Assembly: GCA_004367365.1 (NCBI GenBank)
Contig: SESX01000007.1
Span: forward strand, 1 to 35,106
Length of the DNA stretch: 35,106 nucleotides
Direction of reading: 5' to 3'
Origin: Candidatus Acetocimmeria pyornia
Lineage (GTDB): Bacteria > Bacillota > Sulfobacillia > UBA3575
Shown here: in pieces, positions 24,026-32,737 of the stretch
How positions within the stretch are numbered: the first letter of the stretch is position 1
How the letters are laid out: every line of letters starts with the position of its first letter
Program-made: the position numbers and the translations under genes
Notes under the pieces: model-generated
Databases searched by the model: none
Seen by the model: the letters and a program-made list of their open reading frames with translations, nothing else
What the model was told of the DNA's origin: nothing

Positions 24026-24551
24026 CTGGAGACTGGCGTCGTCCTCACCCACCGACGTCAGGCGGTCAAGCTTCTCGAGTTGCTTCCGTCGTGCCTGCCA
24101 AGTAGATGGATGACATCACGGTTGTTGAAAATCTTAAAAGCGCTCATACAGTGAGCTCTCAGCCTGTAACGTTTTCGTGGTTATCCATGGTCTTGTGCCA
24201 CTTTGCAATATTTTGAGAGCCTAATCCTTACATTTGCCTGCCAGGACAACCGTCAAGTCACCTTAAGACCCTCTGCTTCAAGCCAGTCTCCCCTCCCCTC
24301 ATGCTGCACCACAAGAATATCACTTCATCATCCACGGAGGTTCTTAACGTCCGGCGCTGTTTCATTGGTCTTGATCCCGGATGCGGCATTCGGCGTAAGC
24401 CTCCAGTCCCCAGGTTTTCAGAAATCTTTGGCATACTTGCCATCTTTTGCAAATAGAATTTACTGAGAAGTTGTTGGTGATGCCGCTGGCTGCTGGTCGC
24501 GGCACCGGCGCAATAATGAAAATAAGTCAACTTACCGGGAGGTGAGAACCT
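24026..24551. other. Gap between the TRAP operon and the lipoate/Aco island
   Basis: About 500 bases without a recognisable gene. ORFs listed on both strands here (for example 24258-24530 minus) have Arg/Ser/Pro-rich residues and no family I know. The last bases (GGGAGGTGAG) are the ribosome site of the ligase gene. Confidence 0.35.
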
Positions 24552-25604
24552 GTGAAGCTCTTCAATTTAGGGACTGTCCCCAATTTTGACTCCATGGTTA
24601 GCTTCCACGCCCTGGCGCGCATGGGAATCGAGTCCTTGGTGGTGGTTTCACCGAAAACCCCCTACGTGAGTGTGGGGTATTTTCAGGACACGGCCAGGGT
24701 TTTAGATGTCGACCGGTGCCGGGCCTTGAACTTGCCCATTATCCGGCGGGAAGTAGGTGGAGGGTGTGTCCTTCTTGATGAGAACCAGGTGTTTTATCAC
24801 GTGATTCTTAGAAAGGATAATCCCATCCTCCCAAGGACCATCGACGGGATTTACCGCAAGTTTTCCCAACCGCCTATCAACACCTATGCTCACTTTGGGG
24901 TAAAGGTTCATTTCAAACCAGTTAATGACTTGGTTACTCCTGAAGGTAAGAAAATCGCGGGAGAGGGAGGCGCCAATATTGGCGATTGCATGGTCTTTGT
25001 AGGGAGCATCATCATGGATTTTAACGTCAAGATGATGGCCCAGATTTTACGGCTTCCTGACGAGAAATTTCGGGACAAGGTTTACAAGACCATGGAAAAC
25101 AGTATTTCATCCCTGAAGGAAGAACTGGGGCAGACTCCGCGCCGGGAAGAGGTAGAAGAGGTGCTGGTGGAGGAGTTTCGTAAAATCCTCGGCCCGCTGG
25201 AAGAGAGTTCATTAACCCCTGAAATCAAATCCCAAATGCAACTGGTGGAAAAAGAACTCACCGCAGAAAACTTTTTATTTGACGAGCGTTTCCAACGCCA
25301 TGAGGCGATAACCATCAAAGCCGGTTCCTATATCGGATACGGTAATTACAAGGCCAAAGGGGGCCTGATTTCCACTACCGTCACTCTCAACGATGACAGA
25401 ATAGAGGCAGCGAGCATCTCGGGGGACTTTACTCTCAACCCCAAGGAGGCCATAACCCTCTTGGAAAGATGCCTGGATGGGGTTGCTCCATGCCAGGAGG
25501 CGGTGCACCGAGCCTTCAGGCGTGTCATTGAAGCCAACCATTTAAGTATTCCCGGGGTCGACGCTGAGGATTTGAGCCGTGCCGTAATGGATGCCATCGG
25601 GTAG
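24552..25604 (+). CDS. lplA: Lipoate-protein ligase A family protein (two-domain)
   Basis: A 350-residue protein with the biotin/lipoate ligase fold. The lipoate-binding RREVGGGCVLLDE (LplA RRxxGGGxVxHD motif, with Leu-Asp replacing His-Asp), NDLVTPEGKKIAGEGG with the catalytic-type Lys, and the C-terminal LplA domain (SYIGYGNYKAKGGLISTTV) are present. It would activate lipoate with ATP and attach it to lipoyl domains. The GTG at 24552 has GGGAGGTGAG upstream. It opens a row that contains an E2, a GcvH-like carrier, LipB and LipA, so scavenging and synthesis of lipoate occur side by side. The His-to-Leu change in the motif and an acidic central insertion (about 185-225) could mark a specialised ligase or an amidotransferase. 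Confidence 0.88.
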   Translation: MKLFNLGTVPNFDSMVSFHALARMGIESLVVVSPKTPYVSVGYFQDTARVLDVDRCRALNLPIIRREVGGGCVLLDENQVFYHVILRKDNPILPRTIDGIYRKFSQPPINTYAHFGVKVHFKPVNDLVTPEGKKIAGEGGANIGDCMVFVGSIIMDFNVKMMAQILRLPDEKFRDKVYKTMENSISSLKEELGQTPRREEVEEVLVEEFRKILGPLEESSLTPEIKSQMQLVEKELTAENFLFDERFQRHEAITIKAGSYIGYGNYKAKGGLISTTVTLNDDRIEAASISGDFTLNPKEAITLLERCLDGVAPCQEAVHRAFRRVIEANHLSIPGVDAEDLSRAVMDAIG

Positions 25605-25883
25605 TTGCTGGAGGACCAGGCCCTGACCGCGGCAACAAGGTGCTCAAGGGGGTGGATAACGGGGAAAGCTGGCGCCCCCTCGAGGGGCCCAAAAAAAGGG
25701 TGCGGCATGATCAATGTGAGGGATTACGATGGCGGTACGAGTAGGACTGGTATCGGTTCATGGAGGCTTGTGTTCAGGGTTTGAAAGAGCCGGATGGCAC
25801 CAGGCAGTCCATGCTGATTAACCTTGTGGCCAGTAAGGCATGGTACTTTGCTAGAACCCATTGAGAACCGGGGAGGGAGAATA
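25605..25883 (+). other. Leader region of the aco genes with a possible 34-aa ORF
   Basis: The region includes a palindrome CCCCTCGAGGGG near 25677-25688 and an ATG frame at 25760-25864 (MEACVQGLKEPDGTRQ...). That frame ends 20 bases before the E1 alpha start. The frame looks protein-like also upstream of the ATG apart from one TAG, so it may be the tail of a decayed gene or a leader peptide. Confidence 0.3.
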
Positions 25884-26846
25884 ATGGCGCTTTCTCAAGA
25901 GAAGCTCCTTGAACTTTACAGGAAAATGGTCACCATCAGGGTGTTCGAGGAAAACACGGCAGAGCTTTTTGCAAAGGGCGAGATTCCCGGCTTCGTCCAC
26001 CTCTATGTTGGTGAAGAGGCGACGGCAGTCGGGGTTATTGCCCACTTAAAGGATCATGACTACATTGCCAGCACCCACCGGGGCCACGGCCACCTCATTG
26101 CCCGTGGTGGTGACGTGAAGCAGATGTATGCTGAGTTGTTCGGCCGAAAAACCGGCTACTGCAAGGGAAAAGGAGGTTCCATGCATATTGCCGACTTGAG
26201 CCTGGGCTTTTTGGGGGCCAATGGTATTGTGGGAGCTGGTCTGCCCCTGATTGCCGGGGCGGCCTTTGCCTGCAAGTACCGCGGAGACGATGGTGTGGCC
26301 GTATGTTTCTTTGGTGATGGTGCTTCCAACCGGGGTACCTTCCATGAAGCCTTGAACATGGCGTCTATTTGGAAACTGCCCGCGATTTTCGTTTGTGAAA
26401 ACAACATGTACGCAATTTCTCTCAGCCAAGAGCTGCACCAAAACATTGATGACGTGGCTGACCGGGCAGCTGCCTACGGCCTTCCGGGCATCAGCGTGGA
26501 TGGTAACGACCTCTTTGCCGTTTACGAGGCGGCGGAAGAGGCGGTCAAACGGGCCCGTAACGGCGACGGGCCAACCTTGATCGAAAGCAAGACCTACAGG
26601 TGGCGCGGGCATTTTGAAGGCGATCCCGTTGTTTACAGGACGGAAGAAGAACTCCAAGCCTGGAAGAAGAAAGACCCGATTGAACGGGCCAAAAAGCGGA
26701 TGATGGAAACAGGTGTTTTGACCGAGGAGGAAGACAAGGCCATTTGGGAAGAAGTCAGGAGCGAGATCCAAGAGGGTATTGAGTTTGCCAAGAACAGCCC
26801 GTTGCCTGAAGAAGAAAGCCTCCTGGAAGATGTTTACTGTGAATAG
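25884..26846 (+). CDS. acoA: Acetoin / 2-oxoacid dehydrogenase E1 alpha subunit
   Basis: This thiamine-diphosphate-dependent E1 alpha of 320 residues has the length usual for AcoA. The TPP/Mg motif is GDGASNRGTFHEALNMA through CENN; GKGGSMHIAD and the YRWRGHFEGDP segment are also family hallmarks. With E1 beta it cleaves acetoin or a 2-oxoacid and passes the acyl group to the lipoyl arm of E2. The ATG at 25884 follows GGAGGGAG; the longer track ORF has no family residues before it. The order A-B-X-C with acoX supports acetoin rather than pyruvate as substrate, though this rests on gene order. Confidence 0.93.
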   Translation: MALSQEKLLELYRKMVTIRVFEENTAELFAKGEIPGFVHLYVGEEATAVGVIAHLKDHDYIASTHRGHGHLIARGGDVKQMYAELFGRKTGYCKGKGGSMHIADLSLGFLGANGIVGAGLPLIAGAAFACKYRGDDGVAVCFFGDGASNRGTFHEALNMASIWKLPAIFVCENNMYAISLSQELHQNIDDVADRAAAYGLPGISVDGNDLFAVYEAAEEAVKRARNGDGPTLIESKTYRWRGHFEGDPVVYRTEEELQAWKKKDPIERAKKRMMETGVLTEEEDKAIWEEVRSEIQEGIEFAKNSPLPEEESLLEDVYCE

Positions 26847-26878
26847 ACTCTGGGACAAAGAGTAAAGGGGTGAAATAA

Positions 26879-27850
26879 ATGCCGGAGATGACCTACCTGG
26901 AAGCGATTAACACCGCCCTGCGGGAGGAAATGTCCCGGGATCCCAGTGTTTTTGTCCTTGGTGAAGATGTAGGGGTGTTTGGGGGTTGTTTTGGGGTTAC
27001 CCAGGGGCTGCTGGATGCCTTCGGACCGGAACGGGTCTTGGATACCCCCATTTCCGAGACGGCCATCATCGGGGCCTCGGTGGGCGCAGCCGCCGCCGGG
27101 TTAAGGCCGGTAGCCGAAATCATGTTCATGGACTTCATGGGTGTCTGCATGGACGAAATATTCAACCAGGCAGCGAAAATACGCTACATGTTCGGTGGTA
27201 AGGCAGCCATTCCGATGACCCTTCGAACCCCTTGTGGGGCGGGTCTTGGGGCAGCGGCCCAGCATTCACAAAGTATGGAAGCCTGGTTTGCCCATATCCC
27301 TGGTCTAAAGGTGGTCATGCCTTCGACCCCTGCTGATGCCAAGGGGCTCCTCACCAGTGCCATTAGGGATGACAACCCCGTGATCTTTATTGAGCACAAG
27401 ATGCTCTACGGTGTCAAAGGTTCGGTTCCGGACGGCGAGTACGCCATTCCCCTGGGCAAAGGGGATGTCAAGCGGGAGGGAAGTGACGTGACAGTGGTGG
27501 CCACCTCCCTGATGGTGCACAAAGCCCTGGCTGCCGCGGAGACCTTGGCTGAGGAAGGGGTCGAGGTCGAAGTGGTTGACCCGCGTTGTCTTGTGCCCCT
27601 GGATCAGGACACGATTCTCAAGTCGGTGGCGAAGACGGGTAAGCTGGTGGTGGTCCATGAAGCAGTCAAGAGCGGTGGTATCGGCGGTGAAATTGCTGCC
27701 ATCGTGGCTGAAGAGGGTTTTGATTTCCTGGATGCACCCATCAGGCGTATCGGGGCGCCCTTTGCGCCAATTCCCTTTGCTTCGAACCTAGAAAAGGCCT
27801 ATATCCCCAGTGAAGAGACCATCATTGAAGCGGTAAGGTCTTTAGCATAG
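26879..27850 (+). CDS. acoB: Acetoin / 2-oxoacid dehydrogenase E1 beta subunit
   Basis: A 323-residue transketolase-like E1 beta. Signatures include [18 protein letters not shown] at the N-terminus, the [17 protein letters not shown] segment, [10 protein letters not shown], and the C-terminal transketolase domain ([28 protein letters not shown]). It pairs with the preceding subunit to form an alpha2beta2 E1; the spacing of 32 bases shows co-transcription. It is followed by a hairpin that may reduce transcription into acoX. Confidence 0.94.
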   Translation: MPEMTYLEAINTALREEMSRDPSVFVLGEDVGVFGGCFGVTQGLLDAFGPERVLDTPISETAIIGASVGAAAAGLRPVAEIMFMDFMGVCMDEIFNQAAKIRYMFGGKAAIPMTLRTPCGAGLGAAAQHSQSMEAWFAHIPGLKVVMPSTPADAKGLLTSAIRDDNPVIFIEHKMLYGVKGSVPDGEYAIPLGKGDVKREGSDVTVVATSLMVHKALAAAETLAEEGVEVEVVDPRCLVPLDQDTILKSVAKTGKLVVVHEAVKSGGIGGEIAAIVAEEGFDFLDAPIRRIGAPFAPIPFASNLEKAYIPSEETIIEAVRSLA

Positions 27851-27863
27851 CTGGCACGTGGTT

Positions 27864-27915
27864 GGGAATGGACGGCTTCAGGGTGGAAGCCTGGGCCGTT
27901 CATTCCCTCTTTGTG
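27864..27915 (+). terminator. Hairpin / attenuator between acoB and acoX
   Basis: GGGAATGGACGGC and GCCGTTCATTCCC make a 13-bp stem with one G-T pair, followed by TCTTTGTG. An inner alternative, GGCTTC/GAAGCC, competes with it. The T-run is imperfect, so partial termination is likely. Confidence 0.5.
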
Positions 27916-27940
27916 CAGAATGCGGGGAAGGGGTGTCAGA

Positions 27941-28954
27941 GTGCCCACTGTCGGGATTATTGCCAATCCGGCCTCCGGCAAGGATATCAGGCGTTTGGTG
28001 GCCCACGCCACTGTCTTTGATAACCTTGAGAAAGTGAATATTGTCCGGAGAGTTTTGCTCGGCCTTGAGGCGGTAGGGGTTACCCGGCTCTTATTCATGC
28101 CTGACTATTTTGGCATTATCCAGCGGGCCCTGGAAGGGCTTACCGGTGACTACTCTCTGAAGATGGACGTGGAATGCTTGAAAATGCCCCTTACCGGAGA
28201 ACAAGAGGACTCCCTGGTGGCGGCTAGGCTCCTGGCAGAAGAGAAGGTCGGGTGTATCGTCACCCTGGGTGGGGATGGGACCAACCGGGTGGTAGCCAAA
28301 GGCTGCCGGCAGGTACCGCTTGTACCGATCTCTACCGGGACCAATAATGTTTTCCCATCCATGGTGGAAGGTACCATCGCCGGCATGGCCGCCGGCTTGG
28401 TGGCCACCGGGAAGGTTGCGCCGGAGGTGGCCCTGACCAGGAACAAAAAGATTGACATTTACGTTAACGGCTCCTGGGAAGACATGGCCCTGGTTGATGT
28501 GGTAGTCCTGAAAGAACAATTTGTCGGCTCACGGGCTATTTGGCATGAAAGGAAAATCAAACAAGTTGTCGCTACCTGCGGTGAAGCCACCAATCTTGGC
28601 ATCACGTCCATGATCGGCGCCTTGCATCCCCTCCCGCCCGCTGACCCCCGGGGTATGGCTGTGAAGGTCGGTACCGGCAGGACCAAAGTGTTGTCTGCCC
28701 TTGGACCGGGTTTGATAAAATCCGTGTCTATAGCTGAATACCGTTTTCTTGACCCGGGTGAAAGGGTGGTGGTGGAGACCATACCGTGTGTGATGGCTGT
28801 TGATGGTGAACGTGAGGTGGAGGTCGGAAGCCGGGACCGGGTGGAACTGGTACTCAACTGTGATGGTCCGCTTGTTGTAAATATTAAGGCTACCATGGAT
28901 GCAGCTGCCCGGCGGGGTGTCTTCAGGTGTACCCAGGGTCATGGGAGCTCGTAG
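27941..28954 (+). CDS. acoX: AcoX-like NAD kinase-fold protein
   Basis: A 337-residue protein with the ATP-NAD kinase fold: GIIANPASGKDIRR at the N-terminus and the diagnostic GGDGTNRVVAKG around residue 107, then PISTGTNNVFPS. AcoX is found in acetoin dehydrogenase operons; its activity is not established. The GTG at 27941 is chosen because GAAGGGGT lies 6 bases upstream and the family N-terminus follows. It is 21 bases from the E2 gene. Confidence 0.88.
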   Translation: MPTVGIIANPASGKDIRRLVAHATVFDNLEKVNIVRRVLLGLEAVGVTRLLFMPDYFGIIQRALEGLTGDYSLKMDVECLKMPLTGEQEDSLVAARLLAEEKVGCIVTLGGDGTNRVVAKGCRQVPLVPISTGTNNVFPSMVEGTIAGMAAGLVATGKVAPEVALTRNKKIDIYVNGSWEDMALVDVVVLKEQFVGSRAIWHERKIKQVVATCGEATNLGITSMIGALHPLPPADPRGMAVKVGTGRTKVLSALGPGLIKSVSIAEYRFLDPGERVVVETIPCVMAVDGEREVEVGSRDRVELVLNCDGPLVVNIKATMDAAARRGVFRCTQGHGSS

Positions 28955-28975
28955 TTTCTCTTGGAGGGGAGAATG

Positions 28976-30562
28976 ATGGCCGTAAAAGTAGTGATGCCGA
29001 AACTCGGTCTCACCATGAAAAAAGGGAAGGTTGCCAGGTGGCTCAAAGAAGAGGGCCAGGAGGTTACCAGGGGCGAGGACCTGCTGGAGATTGTAACGGA
29101 GAAAATTGCCAGTACGATGGAAGCCCCGGCCAGCGGTATCCTCTACAAGATCCTGGCCCCAAAGGGGAGTATTGTCCCCGTCGTCTCCCCGGTTGCCGTC
29201 ATCGCCGAACCGGGTGATGATGAAAAGACCCTCCAACAAATGGTAAAAGAAGCTGAGGCTGAACTGGCCAACACCCGGGTGGAGGCCAGGGAGGCGAAGA
29301 AGACCGTCAAAGAGCCCAAGAAAAGAGGGGTTGACCTCATCCGGACGGGGAAGGCCCGCAGGATATCCCCGCGGGCCCGGCGCCTGGCGGAGGGAAAAGG
29401 GGTTGACCTGGATTACGTGCCCGGTACGGGTCCCGGCGGGAGGGTGACGGAAAAGGACGTCAGGGAATACCTCGAGGAACTAGACCGGGAGAAAGAGCCA
29501 GAAGTAATTCCGTTGGAAGGGATGCGCGGTATTATTGCGGAGCGCATGACCGAAAGCCACCACCGGGCGGCAAGGGTCACCATTTTGCAGGAGGTGGATG
29601 TTACCAATCTTCAGGACCTGAGGGTCAAGATCAATGAGGTCTTCCAGCAGCAGGGCCGAGGCAAGGTGTCCTATACAGACCTGATTGCCGTCCTGGTTGC
29701 CCAGGCCCTTAAGGAACATCCCCGGCTTAACGGCCGGGTACTTGAAGACAGGGTTGAACTTTACAGCGGGGTCAACATGGGCATCGCCGTTGCCCTTGAT
29801 GACGGGCTCGTGGTACCGGTGATTCACAAGGCACACCGCCTTTCCCTGGAACAAATGTCGGAAAGGATCAAGTCTGCGGCCCAAAGGGCGAGGGACGGGG
29901 ACCTGGAACCGGAAGAACTCGAGGGTGGTACCTTTACCCTTACCAACCTGGGGATGTTCGGGGTTGAGGGCTTTACACCCCTCATTAATCCCCCCGAAAC
30001 GGCCATCCTGGGTCTTGGCACCATTTCCGAAAAACCGATGCTCAAGGATGGAATCCTGGAGCAGCGTCTTTGTATGACCCTGAGCCTCTCCTTTGACCAC
30101 CGTGCTGTTGATGGAGCGCCGGCGGCCCTGTTCTTGAGCCGGGTAAAGGAGATGATGGAAAACCCTCATTTGCCCTTTCAGATGGATGCCCCCCAAGTGA
30201 GTCGGCCCCTGGTGGCCGCTGGAAGGCGGGACCCTCGGGCCTTGGTCCAGGCCTTTGCTGATGGAATGGAGTGGCTGAACGACGAGGCACCAGACCTGGC
30301 CCTAGGCTTCGATGCTTTGATGGCCCCTGTTTTTGCCGAGGGTGAGCTTTCCACCAGGGTGAAAGAGCTCATTGCGGTAGCCCTCTCGGTCCATATCAGG
30401 TGCGAGTACTGTATTCCCTACCATGTTCACAAAGCTGTAGAGGCCGGAGCTCATCCTGATGAGATCCTGGAAGCGGCCGCGGTGGCATTGGGCTTTGGCG
30501 GCGGGTCGGCCATGGCCTACGTGGTAACCCTGGTCAAGGAATGTATCGAGGCCTTTTCTTAA
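28976..30562 (+). CDS. acoC: Dihydrolipoamide acyltransferase (E2) fused to a C-terminal AhpD/CMD domain
   Basis: A single ORF of 528 residues. Residues 1-76 are a lipoyl domain with the lipoyl-Lys in IVTEKIAS; about 120-160 are the E3/E1-binding domain (RRISPRARRLAEG, GRVTEKDV). About 178-395 are the acyltransferase core with the catalytic SFDHRAVDG. About 415-528 are a carboxymuconolactone decarboxylase/AhpD-like domain. In that domain KELIAVALSVHIRCEYCIPYH reproduces the AhpD pattern Glu-x11-Cys-x2-Cys-x3-His (Cys 476 and 479). AhpD is a lipoamide-dependent peroxidase that in Mycobacterium takes electrons from a lipoylated E2, so the fusion would place peroxidase and lipoyl arm in one chain. 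The ATG at 28976 is 6 bases after GGAGGGG. No E3 gene is in the window. Confidence 0.93.
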   Translation: MAVKVVMPKLGLTMKKGKVARWLKEEGQEVTRGEDLLEIVTEKIASTMEAPASGILYKILAPKGSIVPVVSPVAVIAEPGDDEKTLQQMVKEAEAELANTRVEAREAKKTVKEPKKRGVDLIRTGKARRISPRARRLAEGKGVDLDYVPGTGPGGRVTEKDVREYLEELDREKEPEVIPLEGMRGIIAERMTESHHRAARVTILQEVDVTNLQDLRVKINEVFQQQGRGKVSYTDLIAVLVAQALKEHPRLNGRVLEDRVELYSGVNMGIAVALDDGLVVPVIHKAHRLSLEQMSERIKSAAQRARDGDLEPEELEGGTFTLTNLGMFGVEGFTPLINPPETAILGLGTISEKPMLKDGILEQRLCMTLSLSFDHRAVDGAPAALFLSRVKEMMENPHLPFQMDAPQVSRPLVAAGRRDPRALVQAFADGMEWLNDEAPDLALGFDALMAPVFAEGELSTRVKELIAVALSVHIRCEYCIPYHVHKAVEAGAHPDEILEAAAVALGFGGGSAMAYVVTLVKECIEAFS

Positions 30563-30679
30563 GGGTAGTGATCAAGGAACCCTGCGACCACGGGCGCCAG
30601 GTGGCAGCCGGTTGTTTGCGCGGTTCGAGGGGGGCCAAGCGGGCAGGGCGCAGGAGCAGGAGAGGGAGGGGGAAGGGTC

Positions 30680-31393
30680 CTGGCAGGTAAGGTTTCTTAT
30701 CTGAACCTTGGTTTCATGGATTACGGGAAGGCTTACTGGATTCAAAAACGACTTCACCAAAGGCGGGTAGCCGGGCTAACCAGGGATGTGCTCATCCTGG
30801 TGGAGCATGCCCCGGTGCTTACCATGGGGCGTGACGCTGGGAGAGAGCATATCCTGGTCGGGGATGACGTGCTGCAAAGACACGGCATCTTAATCTACCA
30901 GGTGGAACGGGGCGGTGACGTAACCTACCACGGGCCTGGGCAGTTGGTAGGGTACCCGGTTCTTGACTTAACCCGGTGGGGCAGGGACCTGCACGGCTAC
31001 GTGAGGCGGCTCGAGGAAGTTATCATCAGAACCCTAGCCTGTTACGGGGTGACAGCGGGGCGTCGAGAGGGTTACCCGGGTGTCTGGGTAGGTGACAAAA
31101 AGGTTGCTGCCCTGGGGGTAGCGGTGAAGAGATGGGTGACCATGCACGGGTTCGCCTTCAACATCAACAGCCACCTGGAACACTTCCAGTTCATTGTGCC
31201 CTGTGGTATTTCCGAGTACGGGGTTACTTCCTTGGCCGAGGTTCTGGGCCAAGAACAGGATTTTCGGGAGGTGTCCCGGGTGCTCAAGAAGCAGTTTGCG
31301 GGGGTTTTTGGGATCGAACTGGTTCCGGTGGCCCTGGATGGTCTTCTTTTTGGGGACAAAGGTCTTCCGAAGACGGGTGGACCCAGCCCCTAG
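30680..31393 (+). CDS. lipB: Octanoyltransferase LipB (probable non-ATG start)
   Basis: LipB moves octanoate from acyl-carrier protein to lipoyl domains. The core motif RGGDVTYHGPGQLVGYPV, the Lys-containing KKVAALGVAVKRWVTMHG and the Cys of PCGISEYGVTS (catalytic Lys/Cys dyad) are all present. The ORF track starts at the ATG 30716, but the conserved first strand of the family (YLNLGFMDYGKA) begins upstream of it. In frame there is no ATG, GTG or TTG; a CTG at 30680 lies 7 bases after GGAGGGGG and gives a normal N-terminus of about 237 residues. I therefore propose a CTG start, with 30716 as fallback. Confidence 0.88.
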   Translation: MAGKVSYLNLGFMDYGKAYWIQKRLHQRRVAGLTRDVLILVEHAPVLTMGRDAGREHILVGDDVLQRHGILIYQVERGGDVTYHGPGQLVGYPVLDLTRWGRDLHGYVRRLEEVIIRTLACYGVTAGRREGYPGVWVGDKKVAALGVAVKRWVTMHGFAFNINSHLEHFQFIVPCGISEYGVTSLAEVLGQEQDFREVSRVLKKQFAGVFGIELVPVALDGLLFGDKGLPKTGGPSP

Positions 31394-31644
31394 CGAATTC
31401 TCACCCCTTTTGCTGGTGCTGCCGAGGGGGACGGGAAAAGACCCTGGAAGACTTGGGTTAAGGATGTATCCGCCCACGTTTTCAGGGTAAGAACTGAGGG
31501 GCGTAGTGAAGGAGATGGAACCGAAGGGCCTCCAGGCCGGCCAAAAGCCCTTCGTCCGGATGGTGTCCAATTGGCCCGTAGGCACCGAAGATAGGGAGTG
31601 CCCTGGAGGAGTGCCTTCTGAATGAAGGGGTTGAACGGTAATGG
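31394..31644 (+). other. Gap between lipB and lipA with a possible 36-aa ORF
   Basis: This contains an ATG frame at 31515-31625 (MEPKGLQAGQKPFVRM...) that ends 19 bases before lipA, with GAAGGAG touching the ATG. It may be a leader peptide or chance. Otherwise nothing is seen. Confidence 0.25.
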
Positions 31645-32574
31645 GTGACAAGGAAGATGAAAAGGTGGCTCAGTTTTTCCAAGAAGCCCATAAAATACAG
31701 CCAAGAGCGGGGGCCAAGGCCGGCGTGGCTGAAGGTACCTGTTCCCGACCAAGGGGCACTGCACGCGATGGAGACCCTGCTGCGTGGTGCCGGCTTGCAC
31801 ACGGTGTGTGAAGGGGCCTTGTGCCCCAACATTGGCGAGTGTTTTGCAAAAGGGACGGTTACCTTCATGATCCTCGGTGACACCTGTACCCGACACTGTC
31901 GTTTTTGTGGGGTGGGCAAGGGCCAGCCCCAAGTGCCCCGGGAAGAGGAACCCGAGAAGGTGGCCTGGGCGACACGGCAGCTGCGGCTGCAGCACGTGGT
32001 GATTACTGCGGTGACCCGGGATGACCTGCCCGAGGGTGGGGCAGAACACTTTGCCCGTACGGTGAAGGCCATTCACAGGATCGCGCCTGGAACAACGGTG
32101 GAGGTGCTGGTTCCAGATTTTCAAGGTTCCGAAAAGGCCCTCAGCCTAGTGGTGGATGCCCAACCGGAAATAATTGGCCATAACGTGGAAACCGTACCTC
32201 GGCTCTACCCTGAGGTGAGGCCAGGCGCGGATTACGGGCGCTCCCTGAACTTGTTGGAAAGGGTGAAGAGGCTGGACCCTGGTATCAAGACCAAATCGGG
32301 GATGATGCTGGGATTGGGAGAGAAGGAAGCAGAGGCTTTGGGGGTATTGAGGGATTTAAGGGGAGTCGGCTGTGATTTTGTCACCTTGGGGCAGTACCTG
32401 CGGCCCACGGGAAAACAGCTGCCGGTACGGCAATACATCACCATCCAGGCCTTTGCGGAGTTGGGACGGCGGGCCAGGGAAATGGGCTTTGCCCACGTGG
32501 TATCCATGCCTTTGGCCAGGAGTTCGTACCAAGCTGGGGAAGCTGTTACAAGCCTTGCTGGGGGAGAGAAGTAA
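31645..32574 (+). CDS. lipA: Lipoyl synthase LipA (radical SAM)
   Basis: A 309-residue radical-SAM enzyme that inserts two sulfurs into protein-bound octanoyl groups. The auxiliary-cluster motif CEGALCPNIGEC, the radical-SAM motif CTRHCRFC and the C-terminal RSSYQA (the Ser ligand of the auxiliary cluster) are all intact. The GTG start at 31645 is adopted from the track, with AAGGGG upstream. LipA and LipB together give de novo lipoylation of the neighbouring E2 and GcvH-like carriers. Confidence 0.96.
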   Translation: MTRKMKRWLSFSKKPIKYSQERGPRPAWLKVPVPDQGALHAMETLLRGAGLHTVCEGALCPNIGECFAKGTVTFMILGDTCTRHCRFCGVGKGQPQVPREEEPEKVAWATRQLRLQHVVITAVTRDDLPEGGAEHFARTVKAIHRIAPGTTVEVLVPDFQGSEKALSLVVDAQPEIIGHNVETVPRLYPEVRPGADYGRSLNLLERVKRLDPGIKTKSGMMLGLGEKEAEALGVLRDLRGVGCDFVTLGQYLRPTGKQLPVRQYITIQAFAELGRRAREMGFAHVVSMPLARSSYQAGEAVTSLAGGEK

Positions 32575-32737
32575 GGGGGTATCAAGCTGAGCTACAAGAA
32601 ACCGAGGAGCAGTCTCCTTTAAAAACCTGCTGGCGGCATGTTCTGTTCCTACATAACTTTATCATGGATACCCATTGAGGGTGAGGAGGACGGAAGAAGA
32701 AATCCCTCGGAACAACGTTGGTGGAGGTGTGAACCAG

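Noticed and set aside
24258-24530. 90-aa minus-strand ORF as a transposase remnant
   Set aside because: No recognisable DDE, HUH or serine-recombinase motif and no terminal repeats could be seen.
25672-25705. Palindrome CCCCTCGAGGGG with adjacent A-run as a terminator
   Set aside because: On neither strand does a T-run follow the stem in the direction of transcription.
26046-26858. 270-aa minus-strand ORF
   Set aside because: Shadow of the E1 alpha gene.
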